Below, one piece after another: positions 31,420-39,768 of a stretch of 41,492 nucleotides of DNA. The position numbers and the translations under genes are program-made. The notes under the pieces were generated by a model. The model was given only the letters and a program-made list of their open reading frames with translations, ran no database searches and was not told the origin of the DNA. Position 1 is the first letter of the stretch. Each line of letters begins with the position of its first letter. The DNA lies in NCBI GenBank assembly GCA_903892415.1, contig CAITIQ010000096.1, positions 1 to 41,492 of the forward strand, in the 5' to 3' direction. The DNA comes from an uncultured delta proteobacterium (GTDB lineage Bacteria > Myxococcota_A > Polyangia > Polyangiales > Polyangiaceae).

Positions 31420-32187
31420 TCACGACGCAGCCAACAGCTCGACCATGCGCTCCCCAACGCCTTTGGCCGAAGCGGGGTTCTGCCCGGTGACCAGCCGTTC
31501 GCTCACGATCACGTTCGGCGCCCAATTCGCCGCGGGTACGTGCTCGGCACCGCGCTCGGTTAGGGCGGTGGCTAGCAGGAACGGGACGACCTTCTCGAGC
31601 TTGACCGCCGTCTCCTCCTCGTTGGTGAACGCAGCGACCTTCTTGCCTGCCACCAAGTACGTGCCGTTCGCGAGCTTGACGTTCACCAGGCCCGCAGGGC
31701 CGTGGCAGACCGCAGCAACGACACCGCCGGCGTCGTAGATCTGCGCGGCGAGCTTGGCGAGCGCCTGATCCTCGGGGAAGTCCCACATCGCCCCGTGCCC
31801 ACCCGCGTAGAAAATGGCGCCGTACGCAGCTGCATCGACGTCGGCGGGCTTCACGCTCGCATCGAGCTGCTTCATCGCGAGCGCGTCCGCGAGGAAGGCC
31901 TTCTGACTCGGGTCCTTCTCATCGACGCCGTCGAGCGGAGGCCGGCCGCCTTTCGGCGAGGTGAAGTCGATCTCGTAGCCGGCGGCGCGCAGCACATCCC
32001 AGGGATGGCTGATCTCAGGCAGGAAGGCGCCCGTCGCCTCGCCGGTGTTGCCCTTCTTGTCGTGACTGGTGACTGCGAAAAGGACCTTCTTGCTCATCTT
32101 CTTTTCCGATCGGCTAGCGGGTTTCGTGCAGGCAGCGAGCAGCGAGGCTGCTGCCATTTTGAGGAATCGTTCACGTGAGAGCTTCAT
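31420..32187 (-). CDS. Exported DJ-1/PfpI-family (Hsp31-like) lipoprotein
   Basis: 255 residues from ATG 32187. The N-terminus is MKLSRERFLKMAAASLLAAC with lipid Cys20; S-R-x-R-F-L-K resembles a twin-arginine motif with the second Arg replaced. The DJ-1/PfpI domain follows: VLFAVTSHDKKGNTGEATGAFLPE, YGAIFYAGGHGAMWDF, and nucleophile elbow AAVCHGPAGL with C161-H162; Glu in TGEATG or FLPE supplies the acid. The pattern with a cap (HPWDVLRAAGYEIDF, GGRPPLDGVD) is of the Hsp31/HchA-like branch, glyoxalase III or chaperone-like. DJ-1 proteins are usually cytoplasmic, so export is unusual. It is divergent from a LysR regulator. An internal ATG after residue 30 would give a cytoplasmic form. Confidence 0.86.
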   Translation of the reverse strand: MKLSRERFLKMAAASLLAACTKPASRSEKKMSKKVLFAVTSHDKKGNTGEATGAFLPEISHPWDVLRAAGYEIDFTSPKGGRPPLDGVDEKDPSQKAFLADALAMKQLDASVKPADVDAAAYGAIFYAGGHGAMWDFPEDQALAKLAAQIYDAGGVVAAVCHGPAGLVNVKLANGTYLVAGKKVAAFTNEEETAVKLEKVVPFLLATALTERGAEHVPAANWAPNVIVSERLVTGQNPASAKGVGERMVELLAAS

Positions 32188-32233
32188 TGGCAATCCATGG
32201 TTGGACGGCTTCACTGTAGTCCCTGGAGCTCAA

Positions 32234-32262
32234 TTGATAATGGGGCAAGCGGTAACTACATT
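32234..32262 (+). promoter_or_regulatory. Candidate promoter of the LysR gene
   Basis: TTGATA (32234-32239) and TACATT (32257-32262) are separated by 17 bases in a locally AT-rich intergenic region, giving a predicted start about 10-12 bases before the ATG at 32281. TTGATAATGG at 32234 recurs as TTAATAATGG at 32275, overlapping the start codon, and might be a pair of regulator sites. No clean T-N11-A palindrome was identified. Confidence 0.35.
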
Positions 32263-32280
32263 TATGATTCAGAGTTAATA

Positions 32281-33186
32281 ATGGATGCAAATGCGCTCCG
32301 CCCAATCGAGGTGTTCTGTGCAGCTGTTGAGGCCGGCTCGTTCACGGCTGCCGCGCATCAGCTTGGGATAACGCCCGCCGCGGTCTCGCGGGCCATCGCG
32401 CAGCATGAGCGCACGCTCGGTGTCCGGCTGTTTCGGCGCACCACCCGCAGCGTCTCCCTCACCGAGGAAGGCCAGGCGTACTTCGCTCCCTGCAGGCAGG
32501 CGCTGTCCTTGATCGAGGACGCCAAGCGCAGCCTCTCCCAGCGTCAAACCAAGCCGCGAGGCCGAGTGCGCATCAGCGTGCCAACCACCTACGGTCACAG
32601 CCGCGCGCTCGCGGTGATCGCCCGCTTCTCCGAGCAATACCCAGAGGTCGAGGTGGAGGCGCACGTGTCGAACCGCAACGTGGACTTCGTCTCCGATGGG
32701 TACGATCTCGTGATCCGCGCCGGCGAGCTGGCAGACTCGAGCTTGGTCGCGCGCAAGCTCGAGGACGCGACGCTGGGGGTGTTCGCGAGCCCAGCGTATT
32801 TAGCGAGCCACGGCACGCCGAAGACGCCGGATGAGCTCGCGCGTCACCGCGTGATCGGCTTCGTGCGTCCAAGCACCGGTCGCGTGCTCGAGCTGCTGTT
32901 CAAGGACAAGGGTGGGGCTCCGTTCGAGATCAGCGCAAAGCCCGCCCTTCGCTGCTCCGACGACTTTCTCGGCTGCCTCACGCTCGCGCGCGAAGGAGCA
33001 GGGCTCGTGCAGGCCTTCCACTTCTTGGCCGAGGACGCGCTTGCGCGCGGGCAACTCGTCGAGGTGCTCAAGCGGTACGCAGGGCGCAGTCGCCCCTTCA
33101 CGTTGCTACAACCAGCTGGGCGTATCCCGTCGCTTGCGGTGCGTTTGTTAGGGGATGCGCTGGTTGAACAGGCGAGCCGGCGCTAG
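32281..33186 (+). CDS. LysR-family transcriptional regulator
   Basis: 301 residues from ATG 32281, the start that gives a standard LysR N-terminus; upstream codons lack any domain. Winged helix-turn-helix at about 4-62 (ALRPIEVFCAAVEAGSFTAAAHQLGITPAAVSRAIAQHERTLGVRLFRRTTRSVSLTEEG, in part), then the LysR substrate-binding domain (RGRVRISVPTTYG, DLVIRAGELADSSLVARKL, SPAYLASHGTPKTPDELARH). It resembles the group that regulates adjacent oxidoreductase or stress genes. Transcribed away from the DJ-1-like gene, which it probably controls, and itself. It ends 14 bases before the convergent membrane-protein gene. Confidence 0.93.
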   Translation: MDANALRPIEVFCAAVEAGSFTAAAHQLGITPAAVSRAIAQHERTLGVRLFRRTTRSVSLTEEGQAYFAPCRQALSLIEDAKRSLSQRQTKPRGRVRISVPTTYGHSRALAVIARFSEQYPEVEVEAHVSNRNVDFVSDGYDLVIRAGELADSSLVARKLEDATLGVFASPAYLASHGTPKTPDELARHRVIGFVRPSTGRVLELLFKDKGGAPFEISAKPALRCSDDFLGCLTLAREGAGLVQAFHFLAEDALARGQLVEVLKRYAGRSRPFTLLQPAGRIPSLAVRLLGDALVEQASRR

Positions 33187-33200
33187 CCGCTGCGCCTCGT

Positions 33201-33839
33201 TCAACGCGCTTGCAACAGTTCAGCGATCGGGTCCCACGCGAACGGCAGCATCATGCCAACCACCAAGAGGATGAAGGCCAGCCCGTAGCCGACGATGCGT
33301 AGGTTGGAGGAAGGCGGTGCCCACTCCGGCTCCTGAAAGGCGAAGTGCACGCCCCGCCCCGGGCGGTGATCGAGGCTCCAGAGCATGCCGGCCGCGACGT
33401 ACAGCACAGACGAGGCAACCAGGTTCCAAAACCAGCTCGGCGGGTAATGGCCGTCACGCCACCAAATGTACAGGTCGTAGGACCAGCTTGCTGAGAACAG
33501 CCACACAGCGACGGCAGGCAAAATCAGCGCTCGCGGTAAGGTGCCGCGGCCCGCGCGATAGAGCGTCCCGAGGCTCCACGGCGCGCTCAGGATCGTGAGG
33601 CCTGACATGAACGCGGCGTCGACGTGGTCCCAGGTCGGGTCCCCCGAGTAGGGCGCTAACACGATGAACGGCCCCGCGGAGAGGACGTAGGTGACGAGCT
33701 TCCAAGGCGCTCGCAGCGCGCGGCCGTAGCCTTTCAGCGACGCTCGCAGCCCGCGCCGCTCTCGGACAGCGACCACCAGCGCGGCGAGCAGCAAGGCGAC
33801 CCAGCAGCCGACGTAGACGTGCGCTTGTTCGGGTCGCAT
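33201..33839 (-). CDS. Six-helix inner-membrane protein, unknown function
   Basis: 212 residues with six predicted TM helices: VYVGCWVALLLAALVVAV, VTYVLSAGPFIVLAPY, FMSGLTILSAPWSLGTLY, ALILPAVAVWLFSASWSYDL, WNLVASSVLYVAAGMLWSL and VGYGLAFILLVVGMMLPFAW. Tryptophans at helix ends (SYDLYIWWRDGHYPPSWFW) are prominent. No family recognised. It lies 25 bases downstream of the DUF3037 gene on the same strand and may be the last gene of that run; convergent with the LysR gene. Confidence 0.75.
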   Translation of the reverse strand: MRPEQAHVYVGCWVALLLAALVVAVRERRGLRASLKGYGRALRAPWKLVTYVLSAGPFIVLAPYSGDPTWDHVDAAFMSGLTILSAPWSLGTLYRAGRGTLPRALILPAVAVWLFSASWSYDLYIWWRDGHYPPSWFWNLVASSVLYVAAGMLWSLDHRPGRGVHFAFQEPEWAPPSSNLRIVGYGLAFILLVVGMMLPFAWDPIAELLQAR

Positions 33840-33864
33840 CGTTGGCAGTCTACGAGGCGCGGCG

Positions 33865-34236
33865 TTAGCGGTGGACCATTCTTGCGAGCAGCCGCGCGAG
33901 CGTAGCCGCTGGATCCTCGGTCATGCCGCCGTGCGCGCACGAGGTCTGCACCACGGCGTTGCGTGGCGCGACCAACCAGCGGAACCGCTCGCGCAGCGGC
34001 AGCGCGCCCATCGGCCCTTCGCCGTTGCAAACCCTGACGATGGCCTCGACGTGCGCGCGCAGCAGCTCAGCGTCGGCTTTGGGCGAAAACGCCTGAAGCC
34101 GCGCCAAGTCGACATCGGTGGCTGCGCATAAGTAACCGCGGGCCTCGCACAGCACCACCACGCCGACGTTGACGAACTCCTCGCGAACCAGGTCGGGCAC
34201 CACGCGGATGATGGCGTATTCGTAGGCTTCAGCCAC
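33865..34236 (-). CDS. DUF3037-family protein
   Basis: 123 residues from GTG 34236, which overlaps the upstream HipA-like gene by 8 bases; the frame is open further upstream inside that gene but the family begins 'YEYAIIRVVPDLVREEFVNVGVVVLC', exactly at this start. That opening is the DUF3037 signature. The rest is small and alpha/beta (ADAELLRAHVEAIVRVCNGEGPMG, RFRWLVAPRNAVVQTS). DUF3037 genes are often found next to HipA-like kinases; the function of the pair is not known to me. The overlap implies coupled translation and a stoichiometric partnership. Confidence 0.85.
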   Translation of the reverse strand: MAEAYEYAIIRVVPDLVREEFVNVGVVVLCEARGYLCAATDVDLARLQAFSPKADAELLRAHVEAIVRVCNGEGPMGALPLRERFRWLVAPRNAVVQTSCAHGGMTEDPAATLARLLARMVHR

Positions 34237-35026
34237 GCGCGCGCTCCGTCTCGTGTAATAGCGATGGGATGGCCTCGCGACGAGCCCGCAGCCACGTTCG
34301 GTAGGCGTCGCGGTGCGAGGCGACGTCATCCCAAGCGCGATCCAATGCGAGCCAAGCCTCGGGGATGAGCTCGACGAGCCTGTCGATCAGCGCATCATCG
34401 AGCGTGGTGCGCAGCAGCTCAGCGGCCTTTTGCAGTCCGGCGCTCGAGCCGAGCTTGGTGAGCAGCACGTGAACGCGCACCTCCACGAACGGATCCGCGC
34501 TGCCCTCGAGCGGGTCTTCGGGCCGCCAACCGTGATGGAAGTAGAGAGACTCCCCATGGTCGATCAGCCAGGTCGAACGATGCCAGGTGAGCAGATTGGC
34601 GTTGCGCACGGTGCGGTCCACGTTGCTGACGAAGGCATCGAAAAGCACGATGCGCGCAGCCATTTCAGCATCGGGATGCGGCCCCACCAGCGGATCATAC
34701 GTCACGCTCGCTGGTAGAAAGTCGAGCCCGAGGTTCATGCCGATGCTCTTGCTGAGCGGCATGCAAAGCTCGGGATCCGGTTCGGCCGCGGCGATCGCCG
34801 CATCGAGCTCCACGAACACGAGCTCGGGTACCGCAAGTCCGAGCGCGCGGCCCAGCTCTCCGGCGACGAGCTCGGCGATCAGCGCCTTTTCGCCCTGACT
34901 CGCGCCGCGCAACTTGACCACATAAAGCCCGTCGTCATCGGCCTCGACCAGCGCGGGCACCGAGCCGCCCTGGCGAAAAGGCATGACGTAGCGAGTGGCT
35001 CGAACGGTGCGCACCGGTTGCTTCAT
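34229..35026 (-). CDS. HipA-like kinase
   Basis: 265 residues from ATG 35026; an earlier ATG at 35056 would add ten residues that do not fit. This is a small single-domain HipA-like protein (HipA_2 type) without the N-terminal subdomain of HipA toxins. Features: nucleotide-binding Lys in LYVVKLRGASQGEKALIAEL, the catalytic loop IVLFDAFVSNVDRTVRNANLLT (Asp and Asn positions of HipA, NxDR...N), and the metal-binding DFG equivalent WLIDHGESLYFH. It could phosphorylate a protein target. It overlaps the DUF3037 gene downstream, and no antitoxin-like HTH gene (HipB) precedes it, so it is not a classical HipBA toxin pair. Confidence 0.85.
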   Translation of the reverse strand: MKQPVRTVRATRYVMPFRQGGSVPALVEADDDGLYVVKLRGASQGEKALIAELVAGELGRALGLAVPELVFVELDAAIAAAEPDPELCMPLSKSIGMNLGLDFLPASVTYDPLVGPHPDAEMAARIVLFDAFVSNVDRTVRNANLLTWHRSTWLIDHGESLYFHHGWRPEDPLEGSADPFVEVRVHVLLTKLGSSAGLQKAAELLRTTLDDALIDRLVELIPEAWLALDRAWDDVASHRDAYRTWLRARREAIPSLLHETERARG

Positions 35027-35134
35027 AGCCCAGCCTGACGAGCGCCGGGAGCCCACACTGACTGCTCGGCGCCGCTGCTGGCTTTGCGTGAGCGTTACGG
35101 CATTGCGCCGCTTTGAGCGGACGCCGCGCGCTCG

Positions 35135-35923
35135 CTAGAACTTGAAGCTCCAGCTCAAACAAACAGCGCTCATCGCTTCGATCTGCGCGGCATCGGCGCT
35201 GCCTTTGAGCTCCTTGGCGTCGGCGGCGGCGCCGGCGGTGCAGCAGATGCGCGTGGCGTCGTCACCGTGGTCGAAGACTTTGTGCGCGTAGAAGCCTTGT
35301 TTGCCGTCGCGCTCGAAGATGATCAGCTCCGCAGCCTCATCACCGTAGTCGGTGTACTTGCCGTCCTTCTCGACGACCGGCACCGTAAAGGTCTGCTCCT
35401 TGACGATCTTCGCGCTGCCGAGTTTGGTCTTCGCGTCGGCGAGCTTCATGCACTTCTCGCCTTCGTCTTGCTCGTGGTTGACGAGCAGCGTGGCCATCGT
35501 CATCCCGCCGAAGCTCGTGGTGCCCCACTTCTTCGGTCGGCCGGCGCCCACGTCGGCGAGCTTCGTATCGGCCGGCCCGAGGAAGCCGAAGCCCTCCATC
35601 CCAGGCACCGACTGCGCCTTCGACCCTTCGGGTAGTTTGAGCAGCTTGAGGAAGGCCTCGCCGGTGAGCTCTGCTCCTGCGGCAGGGGCTGCAGCAGCGC
35701 TCGCTGCGGCGCTGGCCGCAGCGGTGGTCGTCCCTCCCGGCGCTGCAGCGCTCGAGGCGCCCGCCGAGCTTGCCGCCTTGGCCGAACCAGAGCCGGCGGG
35801 CTTGGCCGAGCTCGCGTCTTTGCCGGCTGACGCAGAGGCGTTGCTCTTATTGGCGTCGCCACAGTGGGCGAGCGCGAGCAGGGAGAGGACGGAGAGAAGG
35901 GCGAGGGGGCGGGCCGTATTCAT
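35135..35923 (-). CDS. Hypothetical lipoprotein with Ala/Ser-rich linker
   Basis: 262 residues. Lipoprotein signal MNTARPLALLSVLSLLALAH-C with Cys21, then about 65 residues of Ala/Ser/Gly/Pro/Lys, then a folded domain (LTGEAFLKLLKLPEGSKAQSVPGMEGFGFLG, in part) that includes MTMATLLVNHEQDEGEKCMKLADAKTKLG, a CCTAGAA Cys pair and a last strand CLSWSFKF. Same style as 12040-12792 but with no clear sequence match. It lies 108 bases upstream of the HipA-like gene on the same strand and is divergent from the 36029 gene. No family recognised. Confidence 0.75.
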   Translation of the reverse strand: MNTARPLALLSVLSLLALAHCGDANKSNASASAGKDASSAKPAGSGSAKAASSAGASSAAAPGGTTTAAASAAASAAAAPAAGAELTGEAFLKLLKLPEGSKAQSVPGMEGFGFLGPADTKLADVGAGRPKKWGTTSFGGMTMATLLVNHEQDEGEKCMKLADAKTKLGSAKIVKEQTFTVPVVEKDGKYTDYGDEAAELIIFERDGKQGFYAHKVFDHGDDATRICCTAGAAADAKELKGSADAAQIEAMSAVCLSWSFKF

Positions 35924-36028
35924 GGTGCGGCGTCATACACCAAAGCCGCGCGCTTCTTCCCAACGCCTCGACTGCGGAGGTTACGAGAGGCTTGCCGCCG
36001 GCCTGCGGCTTAAGCACGCTCGGCGTCC

Positions 36029-37018
36029 ATGAAGCAGTCCGCCGCTGTCCGTCCCGAGCCCAACTTTCAACGCAAGGCCGCGCTCGCCCACGGCGGTGCC
36101 GTCGATCACAGCGGGGAGGTCGCCGTGTTGCCGATCCCCAACTTCGACTTGGGCCGGACCATCTTCCAGACGCTCGAGGGCAAGGCCGCGCGCTACGTGA
36201 TCCAAAAGCGCATCGCGAAGGACGTGCGCTGGTTCGTCGATGACGCCAAGCGCGTGCAGGCCGAGTACGACGCGCTCTCGGCGCGCGGTCCGCTGCCCGA
36301 GGTGAGCGCCGAGCTGACGAAGTTCCTGGTCGAGGAATGCAACTTCGACGTGGAGCACGCCGATGGCTCCTTCCTCGACCACCTCTATTTTTGCTTTGAG
36401 TACGGCGTACGTCACTACCCCGAGCGTTCGCCGCTGGTGCTGTTACTCCACTCGATCCTGGGCACCGGCACCAACACCTTTGCCATGGATAAGTCGAAGA
36501 TCCCGGCGCTGCGCGCGCTGATGACCCCCTTCGATTGGACGCACGTCGAGGCCTTCCCCTCGGTGTTGCGGCTGCTTTACGCCGGCGATCTGCGCGCTGA
36601 GATGCGCCGGGAGCTCCACCGGCTCGGCTCGATTCGCGAGGTCAGCTTCCAGCGCGTGATCGACAACGCGCCCATCACCATCAGCGCCGAAGACTTTTGG
36701 ATCGCGCTCAATTACCAGCTCATCCACCTGGTGGACTTCATGCCGGTCGCCAACTGGAGCACGCATCTGAACGACACCTCGTTCATCATCTTGCGTGACC
36801 TCTATGACCTGCTCGAGCGCGCCGGCAAACTCGAAGCGCGCGTGAAGTACGTCGCGCCCAGCGGCACCGGCTCGGCCTTGGGCGAAGACCTCGGCCTCGG
36901 CGGCTGGCTCACCACGCGCATCCCGGTCGGCCTCAGCGAGAAGATGGCCAGCGCCTCGGTGAAGAAGTTCTCCGAGCGCATCGGCCACGACGTCTCTCAC
37001 CGCATCAGCTGGGGCTGA
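36029..37018 (+). CDS. Unrecognised cytoplasmic protein
   Basis: 329 residues without signal peptide or TM helices. Balanced, conserved-looking sequence: PNFDLGRTIFQTLEGKAARYVIQKRIAKDVRWFVDDAKRVQAEYDAL (in part), VEECNFDVEHADGSFLDHLYFCFEYGVRHYPERSPLVLLLHSILGTGTNTFAMD (in part), then helix-rich VEAFPSVLRLLYAGDLRAEMRRELHRLG and NYQLIHLVDFMPVANWSTHL. The segment around HADGSFLDHLYFCFEYGVRHYP has clustered His/Asp/Cys and could be a metal or active-site region, but no motif is diagnostic. It starts the operon with the kelch-like lipoprotein, whose ATG follows its stop after one base. Confidence 0.7.
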   Translation: MKQSAAVRPEPNFQRKAALAHGGAVDHSGEVAVLPIPNFDLGRTIFQTLEGKAARYVIQKRIAKDVRWFVDDAKRVQAEYDALSARGPLPEVSAELTKFLVEECNFDVEHADGSFLDHLYFCFEYGVRHYPERSPLVLLLHSILGTGTNTFAMDKSKIPALRALMTPFDWTHVEAFPSVLRLLYAGDLRAEMRRELHRLGSIREVSFQRVIDNAPITISAEDFWIALNYQLIHLVDFMPVANWSTHLNDTSFIILRDLYDLLERAGKLEARVKYVAPSGTGSALGEDLGLGGWLTTRIPVGLSEKMASASVKKFSERIGHDVSHRISWG

Positions 37019-37019
37019 G

Positions 37020-38284
37020 ATGAGCTTCGACCTACAGCGACGGCTCGCTCCTCTGCTTGCTTCGCTCGTCCTGTGCGGCTGCTCCGACGACGCTACGTCC
37101 TCCGCGGCAGGCGGTGGTAGCGGCGGCGCTGCAGGCGCGACCAACGTCGGCGCCAGCGGTGGTGGCGGCGCTTCCGGCGGCGCGGGGGGCACCGGCGGGG
37201 CAGGGGGCTTCGTGCCGATCGACCCGCCGACCTGTGTGGACGTGGCGACGTTGCCGTCCTGGCGACAAGGGCTGGCTGCGGGGCAATGGATCGCTTTGCC
37301 CTCGGCCGATCTGCGGCAAGTGACGCCCGACGTGATGCCGGGCGGCGGCTACTACGGTCGCATCGACGCGTGGAACGGCTTTGCCGCCGACGTCGTCTCG
37401 AGCGTGGTCTATCTCGCCGCGGCAGGCGGTCACGCTGATTACGCCGGCACGAGGTGTACTCGCTCGCGCTCGACAGCGATGAGCCGAGCTGGGTGATCGA
37501 AACTCAGCCCACGCCGGCGGAGTTCTACACCATCGATCAACCGTATTACCTCGATGGTTTGCCGAGCTCGATGCACACCTACTATTCGATGTGGTTCATC
37601 GAGCCGCTGGGCAAAGTGTTCCGCTTTCCGGGCGGTTCCACCTGGGGCTCAGGCAACGGCAACACCCCGCATATCGACGCTTGGGATCCACTGTCGGGCG
37701 CTTGGGACGCGGCCGGCAGCCACCCCGACATGGGCGGCTCTCCAACCTACGAGGCACCAACGGCGAAGGACCTGCTGAGCGGGGACGTCTACCAAGTTCA
37801 GGCCAACAATCACCTTTGGGTTTGGCGGGCCGAGAGCAACAGCACGGAGGATCTCGGGGATGCCCAGCTCGGTAGCGGCTCCTTCTACGATCTTTACGCC
37901 TCTCCCGCCGTCGTCGCTGAGGGCAGGCTGATCTTCCTGGTCGATGACGCCAACGCCGGCTCGGCGCGCGTTTACGATCTGACCGCGGCCAGCTGGTCAG
38001 TCCAGCCGCTCACAGGCCCTGCCGCCGCCGCCGTCGCGAGCGATCAAGCCATGGCCTTTTACGATGCTTGTGCAGCGTCCATTGTGGTGAAGACCAACGC
38101 CTCCGGTGAGCTCTATCTGCTTGATGCGCAGACCCTCGAGGCCAGCGTATTTCCCACCAGCGGCGAGCTGCCGAGCGACGCCATCAACGGGGTTCACACG
38201 CTCTTCCAATACCTGCCGAAGCTCGGCGGTTACGCCTACCAACCGCGCCACGATTCGGTGATGCACTTCGTCGCCACGCAATGA
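37020..38284 (+). pseudogene. Kelch-like beta-propeller lipoprotein broken by a 1-base deletion
   Basis: The first frame begins at ATG 37020 with a lipoprotein signal (MSFDLQRRLAPLLASLVLCGC) and a Gly/Ala/Ser linker, then reaches VVYLAAAGGHADYAGTR. At 37449-37450 a base is missing: inserting one A turns GGC-ACG-AGG into GGC-AAC-GAG and joins ...GGHADYAG-NEVYSLALDSDEP..., the standard kelch/galactose-oxidase blade 'GGHxDYxGNEVYxLD'. The downstream frame then continues to 38284 with more blades (HIDAWDPLSGAWDAAGSHP; VYDLTAASWSVQPLTGP). Restored length would be about 421 residues. As it stands the first product stops at 37496. Could be a real mutation or a consensus error. Confidence 0.85.
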
Positions 38285-38293
38285 AGCGTGGTC

Positions 38294-39733
38294 TTACTTG
38301 GCGAACAGCGCATCCATCGTCACGACCTCCAAGCCCAGCCGCTGCGCGTGCTCGCTCGGACGCAGACCGTGGGTGGTGATCAAGGTGAGAAAGACCGCCT
38401 TGCGCGTCCCGGTTACCCGACGAAAGACTTCGCGTTTGCGCTCGAGTTCGCGCGCGTAGGCTTTGTCGAGCACGAACTCTGACTCGGCGAACTTCATCTC
38501 GCACAGGTTGATGCTCTGGTCGGCGCGGTCGATCACGAGGTCGATCTGCGCGCCTTGGTCCTCCGCCTCTGTCGGGCGGTGTACCCAAGGCGCGTCCTCC
38601 GTCTCGACCGCTGCGATGCCCAGCGCGCGCTTGATCGCCGGCACGTGCCGCAGGCACAGGTTCTCGAAGGCGAGCCCGCTCCACGCGCGGAAGCGAGGGC
38701 TCGCGCGCTTCTTCAGCCAGCTGGCCTCGGTTTGCCCGCGTTGCGACTCGATCCACGTGAGGTAAAAGAGCGAGTATTCGTCTGTAAGGCGGTGAAGGGC
38801 GTCCCGCTGTTTGTGCCAGAGCGGCGCTGCGCTTTTGACGAAGCCACATTCGACGAGCTCGTCGATCACTTTGCTGGCGGTGCCTCCGCTCGCCATCTTG
38901 GCCGCCGCGATCGCCTCGTGCCGGTCGACGCCGCTACGTGATTTGGCGAGCGCGCGCACGACTGCCTCGTGCCTTTCGGAGCGCTCGAACAGGGCGGCAT
39001 AGAGGTTTTGAAACTCATCGTGGAGCAGGCCGTCGGGCGAGAAGCACGCGCGGTCGATGCACTGGGCCGCCGACTGCCCGGGCTTGGCCTGATTGAGGTA
39101 GTGAGGCACGCCGCCGAAGGCCATGCTGAGCTCGAGGATTTGATAGCGACCGATCTCCACGTGGCGTGCGCGCAGATACTCCTCGCACTCGGGGAGCGAC
39201 AAGGCGCCAAGCCGCAGCCTCCGCGTCACGCGGTTGTGCAGCCCGCCGCGTTCCTTGACGACGTGACTCAGCATCCAGGATGCGGAGGAACCACAGATGA
39301 CGATCACGAGCCACGGTTGGGCCGACGCCCAGCCGTTCCAGAAATGCTCGAACGCCGCTAGGAAGCCCGAGCGCCTGGTCGCGAGCCAGGGGAGTTCATC
39401 CAGGAAGACGACGTGTTTCTGCCGCTTCTTTCGCGGCAAAGACGCTAGATGGGCCTCGAGCAAACGGAACGCCTCCGTCCAACTCTGAGGTCGCGCAAGC
39501 GGCGCACGTGAACTCATGGCTCGACCGAGCGCAGTGGCGAAGGCCTCCAGCTGGGCCACAAGGCTTCCGTCGTGCGTTCCGGTTAGCTCGAAGGCAACCG
39601 CTGGTCCAAAGAAGTGGCGCACGAGGTAGGTCTTGCCAATGCGTCGCCGCCCGTAGACCGCCACGAGCTCCGCGTCCGGAGACTCGAGCGCCTCACGAAG
39701 CACTGCTTGTTCGCGGGACCGACCAACTAGCAT
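38294..39733 (-). CDS. AAA+ ATPase with C-terminal nuclease-like domain
   Basis: 479 residues from ATG 39733 (MLVGRSREQAVL, the family's usual 'M-x-x-G-R-E-x-E-L' start; two earlier ATGs fall in or before the predicted promoter). Walker A is GRRRIGKT (28-35) and Walker B is VVFLDELPWL with D112-E113, the archaeal-type ATPase_2 family. Sensor region: VIVICGSSASWM. After a winged-helix-like middle (GGTASKVIDELVECGFVKS), the C-terminus has GAQIDLVIDRADQSINLCEMKFAES: Asp...Glu-X-Lys on adjacent strands, a PD-(D/E)XK-type nuclease core (DUF234-like). Members of this family are common, mobile and of unknown role. Surrounding DNA is unusually AT-rich, consistent with transfer. Confidence 0.88.
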   Translation of the reverse strand: MLVGRSREQAVLREALESPDAELVAVYGRRRIGKTYLVRHFFGPAVAFELTGTHDGSLVAQLEAFATALGRAMSSRAPLARPQSWTEAFRLLEAHLASLPRKKRQKHVVFLDELPWLATRRSGFLAAFEHFWNGWASAQPWLVIVICGSSASWMLSHVVKERGGLHNRVTRRLRLGALSLPECEEYLRARHVEIGRYQILELSMAFGGVPHYLNQAKPGQSAAQCIDRACFSPDGLLHDEFQNLYAALFERSERHEAVVRALAKSRSGVDRHEAIAAAKMASGGTASKVIDELVECGFVKSAAPLWHKQRDALHRLTDEYSLFYLTWIESQRGQTEASWLKKRASPRFRAWSGLAFENLCLRHVPAIKRALGIAAVETEDAPWVHRPTEAEDQGAQIDLVIDRADQSINLCEMKFAESEFVLDKAYARELERKREVFRRVTGTRKAVFLTLITTHGLRPSEHAQRLGLEVVTMDALFAK

Positions 39734-39739
39734 GGGCAT

Positions 39740-39768
39740 TTTATACAGCCACAACGTCATCCAATCAA
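39740..39768 (-). promoter_or_regulatory. Sigma70-like promoter of the ATPase gene, leaderless
   Basis: On the minus strand TTGATT (39768-39763) and TATAAA (39745-39740) are 17 bases apart. A start about 7 bases after the -10 box falls on the A of the ATG at 39733, so the transcript would have no leader. No Shine-Dalgarno sequence lies in the six bases between the -10 box and that ATG. Confidence 0.5.
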
